From Martinezella miluonensis (GTDB lineage Bacteria > Pseudomonadota > Alphaproteobacteria > Rhizobiales > Rhizobiaceae): a stretch of DNA of 64,000 bases. The notes under the pieces are model-generated. The model saw only the letters and a program-made list of their open reading frames with translations. It searched no databases and was not told the origin of the DNA. Below, one piece after another: positions 41,949-50,971 of this stretch. The DNA is taken from positions 1-64,000 of the forward strand of contig NZ_FMAH01000036.1 in NCBI RefSeq assembly GCF_900094545.1. Direction: 5' to 3'. How positions within the stretch are numbered: position 1 is the stretch's first letter; every line of letters begins with the position of its first letter. The position numbers and the translations under genes were made by a program.

Positions 41949-43466
41949 CTATTCCGCAGCTGCCTGCTCGCCGCCATCCAGATCGGGCGCATTGGCATCG
42001 CCCGGAGCGGTCTGGCATCCCATATCCGGGAAGGCGACGATGCGCTTGCCGGAGAAATCCGTGTGGACGACGACGCTGCCCTGTTCCTCGAAATAACTGA
42101 GGAGACGGCGCGCGCGGCGAGCCGAATGCGTGCCGTAGGCGCGGGCGATGCGGGCGTCGGACGGGCATGGCTCACCGCTGATGGCGGCCTTCGCCAGCAT
42201 CAGGAAAACGCCCTGCAGATCATCGGTGACGCTGGAGGAAAGCGTGAGCGCTGTCGCCCATTGCTCGGTTGCCATGATCTCGTCATCGGCGCCGGAGCGC
42301 GCGATCGCTACGCGGCGACGAAACTCCGACAGGCTCATCGGTGCGCCGGGAACGCGGCGCATGCGCAGCCGCACGAGAAATTCCTGATAGAGCACCGAAT
42401 CTGTGCGGAAGCCTGACGCTGGATCGTCAAGGATCTCGGAGAGCACGGCGCCGACCCTCGCCTCGCGATCCTCGCTCGATATTTCCGGCTGACTGGTCTT
42501 CGGCTCCGTCGTAACTGGGCCAGCCGCCGGCACGGAGCGCGAAAGCTCGGCCAGGATGTCGGTCGTCGGACGCGGCGCCGGCGTGGCGCGGCGAACGGCG
42601 GGTCGTGTAAATTCTTCGGGATCCGGCGTGAAGATCAGATCTTCCACGTCCTGCGGCGCATCCGGCAGCGGCATCAGCTTCGGGCTGGAAGAGCGCGCCG
42701 AGGTCTCTACCGTGCCAATCGCGATCGGCAGCGGACGACGCGAAAGTGCCGGCCCGAGTGCGACGAAATTGCCGCGCTTCAGGTCGCGGAACATTTCCGC
42801 CTGCCTGCGATCCATGCCGAGAAGGTCGGCTGCGCGCGCCATATCGATATCGAGGAAGGTACGGCCCATCAGGAAATTAGAGGCCTCGGCCGCAACGTTC
42901 TTGGCGAGCTTCGCCAGGCGCTGCGTGGCGATGACGCCGGCCAGACCGCGCTTTCGGCCGCGGCACATCAGGTTGGTCATGGCGCCGAGCGACATCTTGC
43001 GCGCATCTTCCGAAACGTCGCCACCGACCGAGGGCGCGAACATCTGCGCCTCATCGACCACGACCAACACCGGATACCAGAATTCACGATCGGCATCGAA
43101 CATGCCGTTCAGGAAGGCGGCGGCGGCACGCATCTGCTGCTCGATATCGAGCCCCTCCAGCGTCAGCACGCAGGAGACGCGATGCTGGCGGATGCGGTTG
43201 GCTATACCGGCAAGCTCCGCTTCCGTGCGCTCGCCATCGACGACGACGTGCCCGAACTTGTCGGCCAGCGTGACGAAATCGCCTTCGGGATCGATGATGA
43301 CCTGCTGCACCCATTGTGCGGATTGCTCGAGCAGCCGTCGCAAGAGATGCGATTTTCCGGAGCCGGAATTGCCTTGTACCAGGAGACGCGTCGCCAGCAG
43401 CTCCTCGATATCGAGCTGGGCGCTGGTCCCGCCGGACGCCGTTCCCATGTCGATGCCGACCTGCAA
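41949..43466 (-). CDS. HerA/DUF87-like ATPase
   Basis: A 505-residue ATPase of the HerA/FtsK-like superfamily. Walker A is GNSGSGKS (residues 32-39); Walker B is VLVVVDEAQMFAP; a possible arginine/sensor region includes ATQRLAKLAKN. HerA proteins act on DNA ends together with the nuclease NurA; no NurA is visible here. The C-terminal 200 residues add a Pro/Ser linker (RRATPAPRPTTD) and a helical domain. In Rhizobiales such proteins are chromosomal and of unknown role. Confidence 0.85.
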   Translation of the reverse strand: MQVGIDMGTASGGTSAQLDIEELLATRLLVQGNSGSGKSHLLRRLLEQSAQWVQQVIIDPEGDFVTLADKFGHVVVDGERTEAELAGIANRIRQHRVSCVLTLEGLDIEQQMRAAAAFLNGMFDADREFWYPVLVVVDEAQMFAPSVGGDVSEDARKMSLGAMTNLMCRGRKRGLAGVIATQRLAKLAKNVAAEASNFLMGRTFLDIDMARAADLLGMDRRQAEMFRDLKRGNFVALGPALSRRPLPIAIGTVETSARSSSPKLMPLPDAPQDVEDLIFTPDPEEFTRPAVRRATPAPRPTTDILAELSRSVPAAGPVTTEPKTSQPEISSEDREARVGAVLSEILDDPASGFRTDSVLYQEFLVRLRMRRVPGAPMSLSEFRRRVAIARSGADDEIMATEQWATALTLSSSVTDDLQGVFLMLAKAAISGEPCPSDARIARAYGTHSARRARRLLSYFEEQGSVVVHTDFSGKRIVAFPDMGCQTAPGDANAPDLDGGEQAAAE

Positions 43467-43597
43467 TGCACTTCCCCTATATGATCAAGAATCAAACGCT
43501 GATGCGTCCCATCTTTCTGAAAGGACGCGCCTCCGTCTAGCAAAGATTTCCAAGCTTCGCGCCCGCGGATTGAAAAAACCCACAGGCGATTGTGATG

Positions 43598-44743
43598 TCA
43601 GCGGAACCGCAAGTTTGCCCGCGATAGCTCGCTGACCGAGGTGCAGCCCATAAGCTTCATGTCGCGCTCGACCTCGGTGCGCAGATGCCGTAGCGCGCGC
43701 TCTACGCCCGCCTGACCGGCAGCGGCCAGCGGATAGAGGTAGAAGCGGCCGAGACCAACCGCCTTGGCACCGAGCGACAGCGCCTTCAGTACATGCGTGC
43801 CGCGCTGAATGCCGCCATCCATCATGACATCGATGCGGTGGCCGACGGCGTCGACGATCTCGGCCAGTTGATCGAATGCGGAACGCGAGCCGTCCAATTG
43901 CCGGCCGCCATGGTTCGACAGAACGATACCGGTGCATCCGATGTCGACCGCACGCTTGGCGTCCTCAACCGACATGATGCCTTTCAGGCAGAACTGCCCG
44001 TTCCAGTGCTTCACCATTTCGGCGACGTCGTTCCAGTTCATCGACGGATCGAGCATCTCGGTGAAATACTTGCCAATCGACATGGCACCACCGCTCATAT
44101 CCACATGCTCATCGAGCTGCGGCAGACGGAATTTCTCGTGCGTGAGATAGTTCAGCGCCCAGGCTGGCTTGATGGCGAACTGAGTGATGCCGGCCAGATT
44201 GAGCTTGAACGGAATAGAAAAACCTGTGCGAAGATCGCGCTCGCGGTTGCCGCCGGTGATGCTGTCGACGGTTAGCATCATCACGTTGACGCCGGCTTCC
44301 TTCGCCCGCTCCATCATCGCCCGGTTCAGCCCGCGGTCCTTATGGAAATAAAACTGGTAGACCTGCGGTCCTGAATACTTCTTGCGGATTTCCTCGACGC
44401 TGACGGTGCCGAGCGAAGAGACACCGAACATCGTGCCGAGCGACGAGGCCGCGGCAGCGACCGCATTCTCGCCCTGGTGATGGAACAGCCGCTGCAGCGC
44501 CGTCGGCGAGCAATAAAAGGGCGTTGCGAGCTTTTGTCCCATGACGGTAACAGACATGTCGATCTCGCTGACACCACGCAGGACGTTGGGAACGAGATCG
44601 CAGCTTTCGAAGCTCGACGTGTTTCGCCGCAGCGTCACCTCATCGTCAGCTGCGCCGTCGATATAGTTGAAGATCGGACCCGGAAGACGTTTTTTCGCAA
44701 GGAGGCGAAAATCATGGAAGTTGTGGCACTCACGCAGACGCAT
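43598..44743 (-). CDS. lldD: FMN-dependent alpha-hydroxy-acid oxidase (L-lactate dehydrogenase-like)
   Basis: About 381 residues of the FMN-dependent alpha-hydroxyacid dehydrogenase family. The catalytic signature SNHGGRQLDGSRS is intact (His as base, Arg for the substrate carboxylate). FNYIDGAADDEVTLRRN and HHQGENAVAAAASSLG are family landmarks. L-lactate is the likeliest substrate, with electrons passed to quinones. ATG 44743 is preferred, with GAGG six bases upstream. No lactate permease or regulator is adjacent. Confidence 0.88.
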   Translation of the reverse strand: MRLRECHNFHDFRLLAKKRLPGPIFNYIDGAADDEVTLRRNTSSFESCDLVPNVLRGVSEIDMSVTVMGQKLATPFYCSPTALQRLFHHQGENAVAAAASSLGTMFGVSSLGTVSVEEIRKKYSGPQVYQFYFHKDRGLNRAMMERAKEAGVNVMMLTVDSITGGNRERDLRTGFSIPFKLNLAGITQFAIKPAWALNYLTHEKFRLPQLDEHVDMSGGAMSIGKYFTEMLDPSMNWNDVAEMVKHWNGQFCLKGIMSVEDAKRAVDIGCTGIVLSNHGGRQLDGSRSAFDQLAEIVDAVGHRIDVMMDGGIQRGTHVLKALSLGAKAVGLGRFYLYPLAAAGQAGVERALRHLRTEVERDMKLMGCTSVSELSRANLRFR

Positions 44744-44817
44744 GGCTTGCCTCGACATTCTCAAAAGACATCAACTATCGAACTCCCGCTAATCCCGCAA
44801 TTAAGACCGGTCTTGCA

Positions 44818-45285
44818 TCAAAGCCGGTGCAAGCGTGCTTCCCATTTGTAAAGCACATCCGGCTCCTTTTCCTCATTGCCTGCCCCGTCCGACTCGTCAA
44901 CCGCGAAGAAGCCGTGTTTCAAGTAAAAGCGGCGAGCCAGTTCATTTCTCTGGAATGTCCAGAGCGAGAGCACCGGATAGGCCGACTTGGCGACATCGAG
45001 CAGGCGACTGCCGATGCCGCGCCCCTGCGCCTCAGGCAGAACGTAGAGCTGGTCGATCCAATCCTCGAGAAAGGCAATGACGCCGACGAGTCGACCGCCC
45101 TCTTCCGCGCCCCAGATCTGGCAATCCCTATAGACGACAGCACTCCAGAATCCGGCATCCTCTTCCGGCGTATGGAGCCCGACAAGCGTCGGCAGCCGCT
45201 CGTTGAAGGATGCACGGTGAATGGCAGCAGCCGCCGGCATGTCCGCGAAATTGAGTTTACGCAGCGAAATCTTATCAGTCATCAT
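44818..45285 (-). CDS. GNAT-family N-acetyltransferase
   Basis: A 155-residue acetyl-CoA-dependent transferase: ISLRKLNFADMPAAAAIHRASF, then the acetyl-CoA loop QGRGIGSRLLDVAK and a C-terminal RNELARRFYLKHGFF. The acceptor is unknown. The start ATG at 45285 shares a base with the TGA of murI (TGATGATG), so it is translated in the murI operon. Confidence 0.87.
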   Translation of the reverse strand: MMTDKISLRKLNFADMPAAAAIHRASFNERLPTLVGLHTPEEDAGFWSAVVYRDCQIWGAEEGGRLVGVIAFLEDWIDQLYVLPEAQGRGIGSRLLDVAKSAYPVLSLWTFQRNELARRFYLKHGFFAVDESDGAGNEEKEPDVLYKWEARLHRL

Positions 45286-46085
45286 CAAGCCTTGAGCCCA
45301 AAGCCCTGCATCAGCCGGCGGGTGGGGAAATCCGGCGCACCGGAGGTGAACACTGCAAAGTCGAAATTGTCGGGATGAACCGCATCGGCTGCCTGCGGCA
45401 CCAGGCTGCGCGCGCGCCTTGCGATTGCTTCTGCGGGATCCAGCCAGTCGACCGGCCACGGCGCGAGCCTGCGGAAGATATTGGCCATGAAAGGATAATG
45501 CGTGCAGGCGAGCACGACGATATCGGTCTTGCGGCCATCCATCTCGACGAAGCATTGGTCGATCTCCGTCATGACAGCATCGTCGGCAATCGCATCGCCG
45601 CGAATATAGCTCTCCGCCAGGCGGGCCAGATTTTCCGATCCGACAAGCCGGACATGACATTGGGTGGCGAAAGATTGGATCAGGTCGCGCGTGTAAGCAC
45701 GCTTGACGGTGCCTGGCGTCGCCAGCACCGAAACCAGGCCCGAACGCGTGCGCTCCGCAGCCGGCTTGATCGCTGGTACCGTCCCGACGAACGTCATCGC
45801 TGGAAAGGCTGCCCGCAGATCGGCGCCGACAAGGGTGAAGGCCGTATTGCAGGCGATGATGCAGACTTCCGGATCATATTGCGTTAGTAGCTTTGCGAAG
45901 AGATCGACGATGCGCTGCTTCAGCGCTGGCTCTTCCCAGCCGCCATAAGGAAAGCCGGCATCGTCGGCGACATAGATGAAACCGCGTTCCGGCATCAGCA
46001 CCCTCGCTTCCCGCAGAACAGTCAAACCGCCGATCCCTGAATCGAAGACAAGGACCGGTTTCAGCTCATTCGCCGCTGCTGTCAT
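45285..46085 (-). CDS. murI: Glutamate racemase
   Basis: Makes D-glutamate for peptidoglycan. The two catalytic cysteines are C79 (IACNTA) and C194 (LACTHYPF), and the phosphate-like/substrate site DSGIGGLTV is near residue 15. 266 residues, usual length. It overlaps the end of trmJ by 20 bases and the start of the GNAT gene by one, so the three form a translationally coupled operon. Confidence 0.95.
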   Translation of the reverse strand: MTAAANELKPVLVFDSGIGGLTVLREARVLMPERGFIYVADDAGFPYGGWEEPALKQRIVDLFAKLLTQYDPEVCIIACNTAFTLVGADLRAAFPAMTFVGTVPAIKPAAERTRSGLVSVLATPGTVKRAYTRDLIQSFATQCHVRLVGSENLARLAESYIRGDAIADDAVMTEIDQCFVEMDGRKTDIVVLACTHYPFMANIFRRLAPWPVDWLDPAEAIARRARSLVPQAADAVHPDNFDFAVFTSGAPDFPTRRLMQGFGLKA

Positions 46086-46920
46086 CGCTGGTGGTTTCCT
46101 TGGGCGCTTTGGAGGACGTCTTGCTGGGCCGGGGATGCGAGCCGCTGCCGCGCGGAGACTTCCGCGTGAATCGATCGAGGGACGAGATCACCCCGCGAAG
46201 GACGCTGATTTCCTGTTCGGTGAACGCCCGGCGCGAGAGGACGGCCCGGAGATTGTCGACCATTTTCGGCTTTTTCCCGGCAGGATGGAAATAATTGCGC
46301 GCATCCAGCGCCTCCTCCAACTGGTCGAAAAGGCCGAAAAGCTGATCCTTTGTCGAAGGCCTCTGCTCGATTGCCTGGAAAGGCACGGCACCCAGATCTT
46401 CCATGCCCGACTTCATCCACTCATAGGACATCAGCAGCACGGCCTGGGCGATGTTCAAAGACGCGAAAGCGGGATTGACCGGAAAGGTGACGATCTCGTC
46501 GGCCAAAGCCACTTCCTCGTTCGTCAGTCCCCAGCGCTCGCGCCCGAAGAGAATGCCGGTGCCCTCGCCCGCCTTGAACTTTGCGCGAAGCGTCTCGGCG
46601 GCAACGACAGGCGAACGCACCGGCTTATAACCATCACGCTCGCGCGCTGTTGTCGCATAGACGAAATTGAGGTCTGCTATCGCCTGCTCCAGCGTCTCGT
46701 AGACCTTCGTCGCCTCGATAATGTGATCCGCCTTTGAGGCCGTCGCCTGCGCCCTCTCGTTCGGCCAGCCATCACGCGGATTGACGAGACGCAGCTCGAC
46801 AAGCCCGAAATTCGCCATGGCGCGAGCTACCATGCCGATATTCTCACCCATCTGCGGCTCGACCAGAATGACGGCCGGCCCCTCGGCCAGAAGTTGACGC
46901 TCGCTATTCGTGCCTGCCAT
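46066..46920 (-). CDS. trmJ: TrmJ-type tRNA/rRNA 2'-O-methyltransferase (SPOUT)
   Basis: Uses S-adenosylmethionine to methylate a ribose, most likely at position 32 of tRNA. The SPOUT knot motifs are present: VILVEPQMGENIGMVARAMANFGL, GILFGRERWGLTNEEVALAD and NPAFASLNIAQAVLLMSYEW. The last 50 residues are a basic Ser/Lys/Pro-rich tail. It is the first gene of the trmJ-murI-GNAT operon and overlaps murI by 20 bases. Confidence 0.92.
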   Translation of the reverse strand: MAGTNSERQLLAEGPAVILVEPQMGENIGMVARAMANFGLVELRLVNPRDGWPNERAQATASKADHIIEATKVYETLEQAIADLNFVYATTARERDGYKPVRSPVVAAETLRAKFKAGEGTGILFGRERWGLTNEEVALADEIVTFPVNPAFASLNIAQAVLLMSYEWMKSGMEDLGAVPFQAIEQRPSTKDQLFGLFDQLEEALDARNYFHPAGKKPKMVDNLRAVLSRRAFTEQEISVLRGVISSLDRFTRKSPRGSGSHPRPSKTSSKAPKETTSDDSSGE

Positions 46921-46961
46921 GATGCCTAAATCTCCGCGCGCGAGCCCAGTCGCGCCAATTC

Positions 46962-47073
46962 GAGCATGATGCCGAAAAGTGCTAGCGGTTTTCGCACGAC
47001 ATCATGCTCTATTTTCCTGATTCCGGAGCCGGATGATTTCAGGTCTGTTCGACCTGAAATCATCCGGCTCCGG
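46962..47073. repeat. Mosaic rhizobial palindromic repeat, copy A
   Basis: Two adjoining palindromes. The first pairs 46962-46971 with 47000-47009, with an inner CCGAAAA/TTTTCG half. The second is a perfect 23-bp stem, 47023-47045 with 47051-47073, around TGTTC. They fill most of the spacer between the trmJ start and the end of the exported-protein gene. The first palindrome is clearly related to 58451-58495 read on the opposite strand. Confidence 0.8.
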
Positions 47074-47146
47074 GGTCGCAATAGCGAGACAGGCCGCAAT
47101 CGGCAAGGTTTTTACGCACGATGGCGGGATGAAGCGTGCCCGATTG

Positions 47147-47749
47147 TTACGGCTTGGCCGGCTGTTGCTGGTCCGTGGATTGCTGTTTCTGATCGGCAGG
47201 CTGTTGCTGCTGTTGCTTGACGAGATCCTGCATCACGCTCTTCAGCGAGCTCGGATTGCCGTTGTCGTCGTTCGTGACGATATCGTCGACGACTGGTCTG
47301 CCACCCTCTTCGATGACCTCGAAGCGCACCGTCGTCACCTTCTGATAGTCGGCATCGGAGCCCATGCAGGTGGACTTCTTGAAGGTCGCCAGCACCTCCG
47401 TGGCATTGTTCTTGGGCGGCTGGGCGGTGATCTTCACATCCTCCAGCGGACAGGCATCCTGCGCATTGACAATGACGTCATAGTCGAACGGAGAAATCCC
47501 ATCCTCGTCCGCTGCGGGAAACTGCGCTGCCGCCTGGTATTTGGCGACGAAATCCTTGCTGTAGACATCCTTGAGCTTGTCGTCGCCGAAAATATCCTGC
47601 CAATCGCTGTCGCCGCCCGCCCAGTTCGAGACGGTTGCGTCCATGATCACCTTGACCGGCGTCGTCGCATCGGCGGCCAGCGCCATATGCGCACCGAGCG
47701 AAAACTGGAAGAGCGTGAAGGCAAGCGCGGATGCGGCAAATTTCTGCAT
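47147..47749 (-). CDS. Hypothetical exported protein
   Basis: A 200-residue protein with a cleavable signal peptide (MQKFAASALAFTLFQFSLGA, probable cleavage after residue 25). The mature region has an acidic N-half with NAQDACPLEDVKI and STCMGSDADYQ, whose two Cys may form a disulfide, and ends in a Gln-rich low-complexity tail. It may belong to a DUF3828-like group, but I cannot confirm a family. ATG 47749 is preferred over upstream starts that would precede the signal peptide. Confidence 0.75.
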   Translation of the reverse strand: MQKFAASALAFTLFQFSLGAHMALAADATTPVKVIMDATVSNWAGGDSDWQDIFGDDKLKDVYSKDFVAKYQAAAQFPAADEDGISPFDYDVIVNAQDACPLEDVKITAQPPKNNATEVLATFKKSTCMGSDADYQKVTTVRFEVIEEGGRPVVDDIVTNDDNGNPSSLKSVMQDLVKQQQQQPADQKQQSTDQQQPAKP

Positions 47750-47971
47750 GATATGATTCCGTTGCGATCGGCAAAACATGGGCGACATTAGACGCATCGA
47801 CCACTTTGGCAATGGGCCGATCCCAAAAAGCGACAGGTGTCACGAATGATCAAAAACGCGATGCGGGAGGCTCTATCGGCTTTGCGTTCCGGGCTTGCGG
47901 TGTTATAGCGCTCGAGACTTCACATTACCCACAGGACAATCCGGTCCCATCAGCTTAAACGAGGCAGAAGT

Positions 47972-49186
47972 ATGAAGAAGATCAAGGTCGCTAACCCCGT
48001 TGCCGATCTCGATGGCGATGAAATGACTCGCATCATCTGGCAGTTTATCAAAGACAAACTGATCTACCCCTACCTCGATATCGATATCGACTATTATGAC
48101 CTTTCCGTCGAAAACCGCGATGCGACCAACGACCAGGTGACCGTTGACGCCGCCAACGCCATCAAGAAGCACGGCGTCGGCATCAAGTGCGCGACGATCA
48201 CGCCGGATGAAGATCGCGTCAAGGAATTCAACCTGAAGCAGATGTGGAAGAGCCCGAACGGCACGATCCGCAACATCCTCGGCGGCGTCATCTTCCGCGA
48301 GCCGATCATCTGCAAGAACGTACCGCGCCTCGTTCCCGGCTGGACCAAGCCGATCGTCGTTGGCCGTCATGCCTTCGGCGACCAGTACCGCGCCACCGAC
48401 TTCAAGTTCCCCGGCAAGGGCAAGCTGACCATCAAGTTCGTCGGCGAAGACGGCACGGTCATTGAAAAGGACGTTTTCGACGCCCCCGGCGCCGGCGTTG
48501 CAATGGCCATGTACAACCTCGACGAGTCGATCCGCGAATTCGCCCGCGCTTCGATGATGTACGGCCTGATGCGCAAGTGGCCGGTCTACCTGTCGACCAA
48601 GAACACCATCCTCAAGGCCTATGACGGCCGCTTCAAGGACATCTTCGAAGAAGTCTATCAGAACGAGTTCAAGGCTCAGTTCGACGAAGTCGGCATCACC
48701 TATGAACATCGCCTCATCGACGACATGGTCGCCTCCGCACTGAAGTGGTCCGGCGGTTATGTTTGGGCCTGCAAGAACTACGACGGCGACGTCCAGTCCG
48801 ACACGGTTGCTCAGGGCTTCGGCTCGCTCGGCCTGATGACCTCGGTTCTGCTCACGCCAGACGGTAAGACGGTCGAAGCCGAAGCCGCCCACGGCACGGT
48901 GACCCGCCATTACCGCCAGCACCAGAAGGGCCAGGAAACCTCGACGAACTCGATCGCCTCGATCTTCGCCTGGACCCGTGGTCTCGCCCATCGCGCCAAG
49001 CTCGACGACAATGCCGAGCTCGCCAAGTTCGCTTCCACGCTCGAAAAAGTCTGCGTCGATACCGTCGAAGCCGGCTTCATGACCAAGGATCTGGCGCTGC
49101 TCATCGGCCCGGATCAGCCGTGGCTCTCGACCACTGCCTTCCTCGACAAGATCGACGAAAATCTCCAGAAGGCCATGGCTGCCTAA
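47972..49186 (+). CDS. icd: NADP-dependent isocitrate dehydrogenase (eukaryote-like type)
   Basis: Oxidative decarboxylation of isocitrate to 2-oxoglutarate in the TCA cycle. The 404-residue protein resembles the dimeric eukaryotic/alphaproteobacterial IDH group rather than E. coli Icd: DLDGDEMTRIIWQFIKD, KSPNGTIRNILGGVIFREPI and EAAHGTVTRHYRQHQKGQETSTNS. GAGG precedes the ATG. A strong terminator follows the stop. Confidence 0.96.
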   Translation: MKKIKVANPVADLDGDEMTRIIWQFIKDKLIYPYLDIDIDYYDLSVENRDATNDQVTVDAANAIKKHGVGIKCATITPDEDRVKEFNLKQMWKSPNGTIRNILGGVIFREPIICKNVPRLVPGWTKPIVVGRHAFGDQYRATDFKFPGKGKLTIKFVGEDGTVIEKDVFDAPGAGVAMAMYNLDESIREFARASMMYGLMRKWPVYLSTKNTILKAYDGRFKDIFEEVYQNEFKAQFDEVGITYEHRLIDDMVASALKWSGGYVWACKNYDGDVQSDTVAQGFGSLGLMTSVLLTPDGKTVEAEAAHGTVTRHYRQHQKGQETSTNSIASIFAWTRGLAHRAKLDDNAELAKFASTLEKVCVDTVEAGFMTKDLALLIGPDQPWLSTTAFLDKIDENLQKAMAA

Positions 49187-49212
49187 GCCTCGCCGACAAT
49201 GGACCCTTTGAG

Positions 49213-49241
49213 AACCCGGCCTCTGTGCCGGGTTTTCTTTT
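49213..49241 (+). terminator. Rho-independent terminator of icd
   Basis: An 8-bp GC-rich stem (49213-49220 with 49227-49234) around CTCTGT, followed by a T-rich tract. It starts 27 bases after the icd stop. Confidence 0.9.
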
Positions 49242-49306
49242 GCCCGGAAGCTTGCCGCCGCAGCCGACCGGTGGCAACAATGCGCCCGACAAAAAGGGAG
49301 AGACAG

Positions 49307-49933
49307 ATGGCTGAAGAACTCGTTTTCTATACCAACCCGATGTCACGCGGACGCGTAGCACGCTGGATGCTCGAGGAGATCGGCCAGCCCTACCGCACCG
49401 AATATCTCGACTACGGCACGACTATGAAAGCGCCCGAATACCTGTCGATAAACCCCATGGGTAAGGTACCGGCGATCAAGCATGGCGATACCGTCGTCAC
49501 CGAAGGCGCGGCCATTTGCGCCTATCTGGCAGAGACGTTCCCGCAGGCGGGCCTTGCGCCGACAGCAGCCGAGCGAGGCCGCTACTTCCGCTGGATGTTC
49601 TTCGCTGCCGGCCCGATGGAGATGGCAGTGACCAACCGCGCCCTGGGCTTCGAAATTCCCGCGGAACGCCTGCGCATGGCCGGATGCGGCAGCCTCGACC
49701 ATATCTTCGACGCTCTGGAACAGGCCGTCAGCGCCTCGCCGTTCATCGCCGGCGACCGCTTTACGGCCGCCGACGTCTATGTCGGCTCGCATGTCGGCTG
49801 GGGCCTCAACTTCGGCACCATCGAGAAACGCCAGGCTTTCATCGATTATTGGAGCCGGGTCAGCGACCGCGACGCCTATCGCCGCGGCAACGAAATCGAC
49901 AACGCTGCCATGCCGAAGCAGACAAACGCCTGA
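49307..49933 (+). CDS. Glutathione S-transferase family protein
   Basis: A 208-residue cytosolic-type GST. The N-terminal thioredoxin-fold domain shows FYTNPMSRGRVARWMLEEI (probable Ser/Tyr active-site region) and NPMGKVPAIKHGDTVVTEGAAIC, the glutathione-binding cis-Pro and Glu/Gly stretch. The C-terminal helical domain includes SPFIAGDRFTAADVYVG. ATG 49307 follows AAGGGAG. Substrate unknown; possibly related to stress or xenobiotic turnover. Confidence 0.9.
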   Translation: MAEELVFYTNPMSRGRVARWMLEEIGQPYRTEYLDYGTTMKAPEYLSINPMGKVPAIKHGDTVVTEGAAICAYLAETFPQAGLAPTAAERGRYFRWMFFAAGPMEMAVTNRALGFEIPAERLRMAGCGSLDHIFDALEQAVSASPFIAGDRFTAADVYVGSHVGWGLNFGTIEKRQAFIDYWSRVSDRDAYRRGNEIDNAAMPKQTNA

Positions 49934-49973
49934 GAAAACAAGGCACTGAAGAAAGAACTTCAACCGACAGTAC

Positions 49974-50000
49974 TATATGCCGCTATTGCAGCGGCATATA
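49974..50000. terminator. Hairpin between the GST and AraC-type genes
   Basis: An 11-bp stem (49974-49984 with 49990-50000) around ATTGC lies in the convergent junction and covers the stop codon of the AraC-type gene. It may serve as a shared terminator, but no clear T runs are seen. Confidence 0.4.
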
Positions 50001-50834
50001 GATATCGGTCAGAAGCTCCGTCGGCGGCACGTCGCGCGGATTGTTGATATATTCCTCGAACATGACGGTATCGCGCAGCTGTCGCCCGGAGGCTGGCAGC
50101 CATTGCGCATATAGCCATTGATAGGCCTTGTGCATGTTTGCGTATGGCCCCTTGTGGCGCAGCACGGCATATTCGCCGCCCTCGAGCGAGCGCCGCTCCA
50201 ACGGAGCATCGGCGACGACGGTCTCTCCTGCCGTGACGCAGGCATAGGAGCGCAGCTTATCCACTTTGACGACATCGGGATCGTCGAGATAGATGCCGAT
50301 CATGCGCATGTCCGGCCCGGCAAGGCCACGGGCAAAAATAGTGCCGAAAAGTGTCTCAAAAGCCTGGCCGACCTGCATGTAGGAGCCGCGATGGGCGACA
50401 CCGACGAGTGACATCGGGGAGATGGTGCGAAGCGTAACGTCGAACAAGACAGTAATCCTTCCTTGGGTGCTGGGTTCGAAGATCGTGTGGCTTCCCTCAT
50501 TCCGATATCGCGCCGGCGGCATGCCGTAGACGGATCTGAAGATGCGGTTGAACGACTGGAGGTTAGGATAGCCCGACCGCTTTGCAATGTCGCTGACGGA
50601 TAGACGGGTGTTGACGAGATCGCCGGCGGCACGATGCAGCCGCAGCCGCTTGACCGTGGCCGCCGCCGTCTCGCCATAAATTGCCCGATAGATCCTATGC
50701 CAGTGATAGCTGGACATGCAGGCGATCTCGGCGAGCTTTTCCATATCGAGCTCGTCATCCAGATGCTCGTGGATATAGGCCGAAACCCGCCGCAACCGGG
50801 TCTCGTAAAGCGTCCACGCCGTTCCACCATTCAT
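49983..50834 (-). CDS. AraC-family regulator with GyrI-like effector domain
   Basis: A 283-residue regulator. The N-terminal AraC helix-turn-helix pair (LAEIACMSSYHWHRIYRAIYG, VSDIAKRSGYPNLQSFNRIFRSVYG) precedes a GyrI-like small-molecule binding domain (VGVAHRGSYMQVGQAFETLF, GEYAVLRHKGPYANMHKAYQWLY). This Rob/SoxS-like layout is common for drug or stress response control. ATG 50834 follows AGAGG. It converges with the GST gene. Confidence 0.9.
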   Translation of the reverse strand: MNGGTAWTLYETRLRRVSAYIHEHLDDELDMEKLAEIACMSSYHWHRIYRAIYGETAAATVKRLRLHRAAGDLVNTRLSVSDIAKRSGYPNLQSFNRIFRSVYGMPPARYRNEGSHTIFEPSTQGRITVLFDVTLRTISPMSLVGVAHRGSYMQVGQAFETLFGTIFARGLAGPDMRMIGIYLDDPDVVKVDKLRSYACVTAGETVVADAPLERRSLEGGEYAVLRHKGPYANMHKAYQWLYAQWLPASGRQLRDTVMFEEYINNPRDVPPTELLTDIYMPLQ

Positions 50835-50971
50835 GTCAAACCTCTTGCAAATCGATCGGCCCGACAAGACCATAACCCGATTTGACAAATCCTGCGGAGT
50901 TGGGCGCGCAAATAAAAGTGGCGAATGCCGAAGCATCCGCCACCTTTACCATCACCATAAATTGTATGTTG

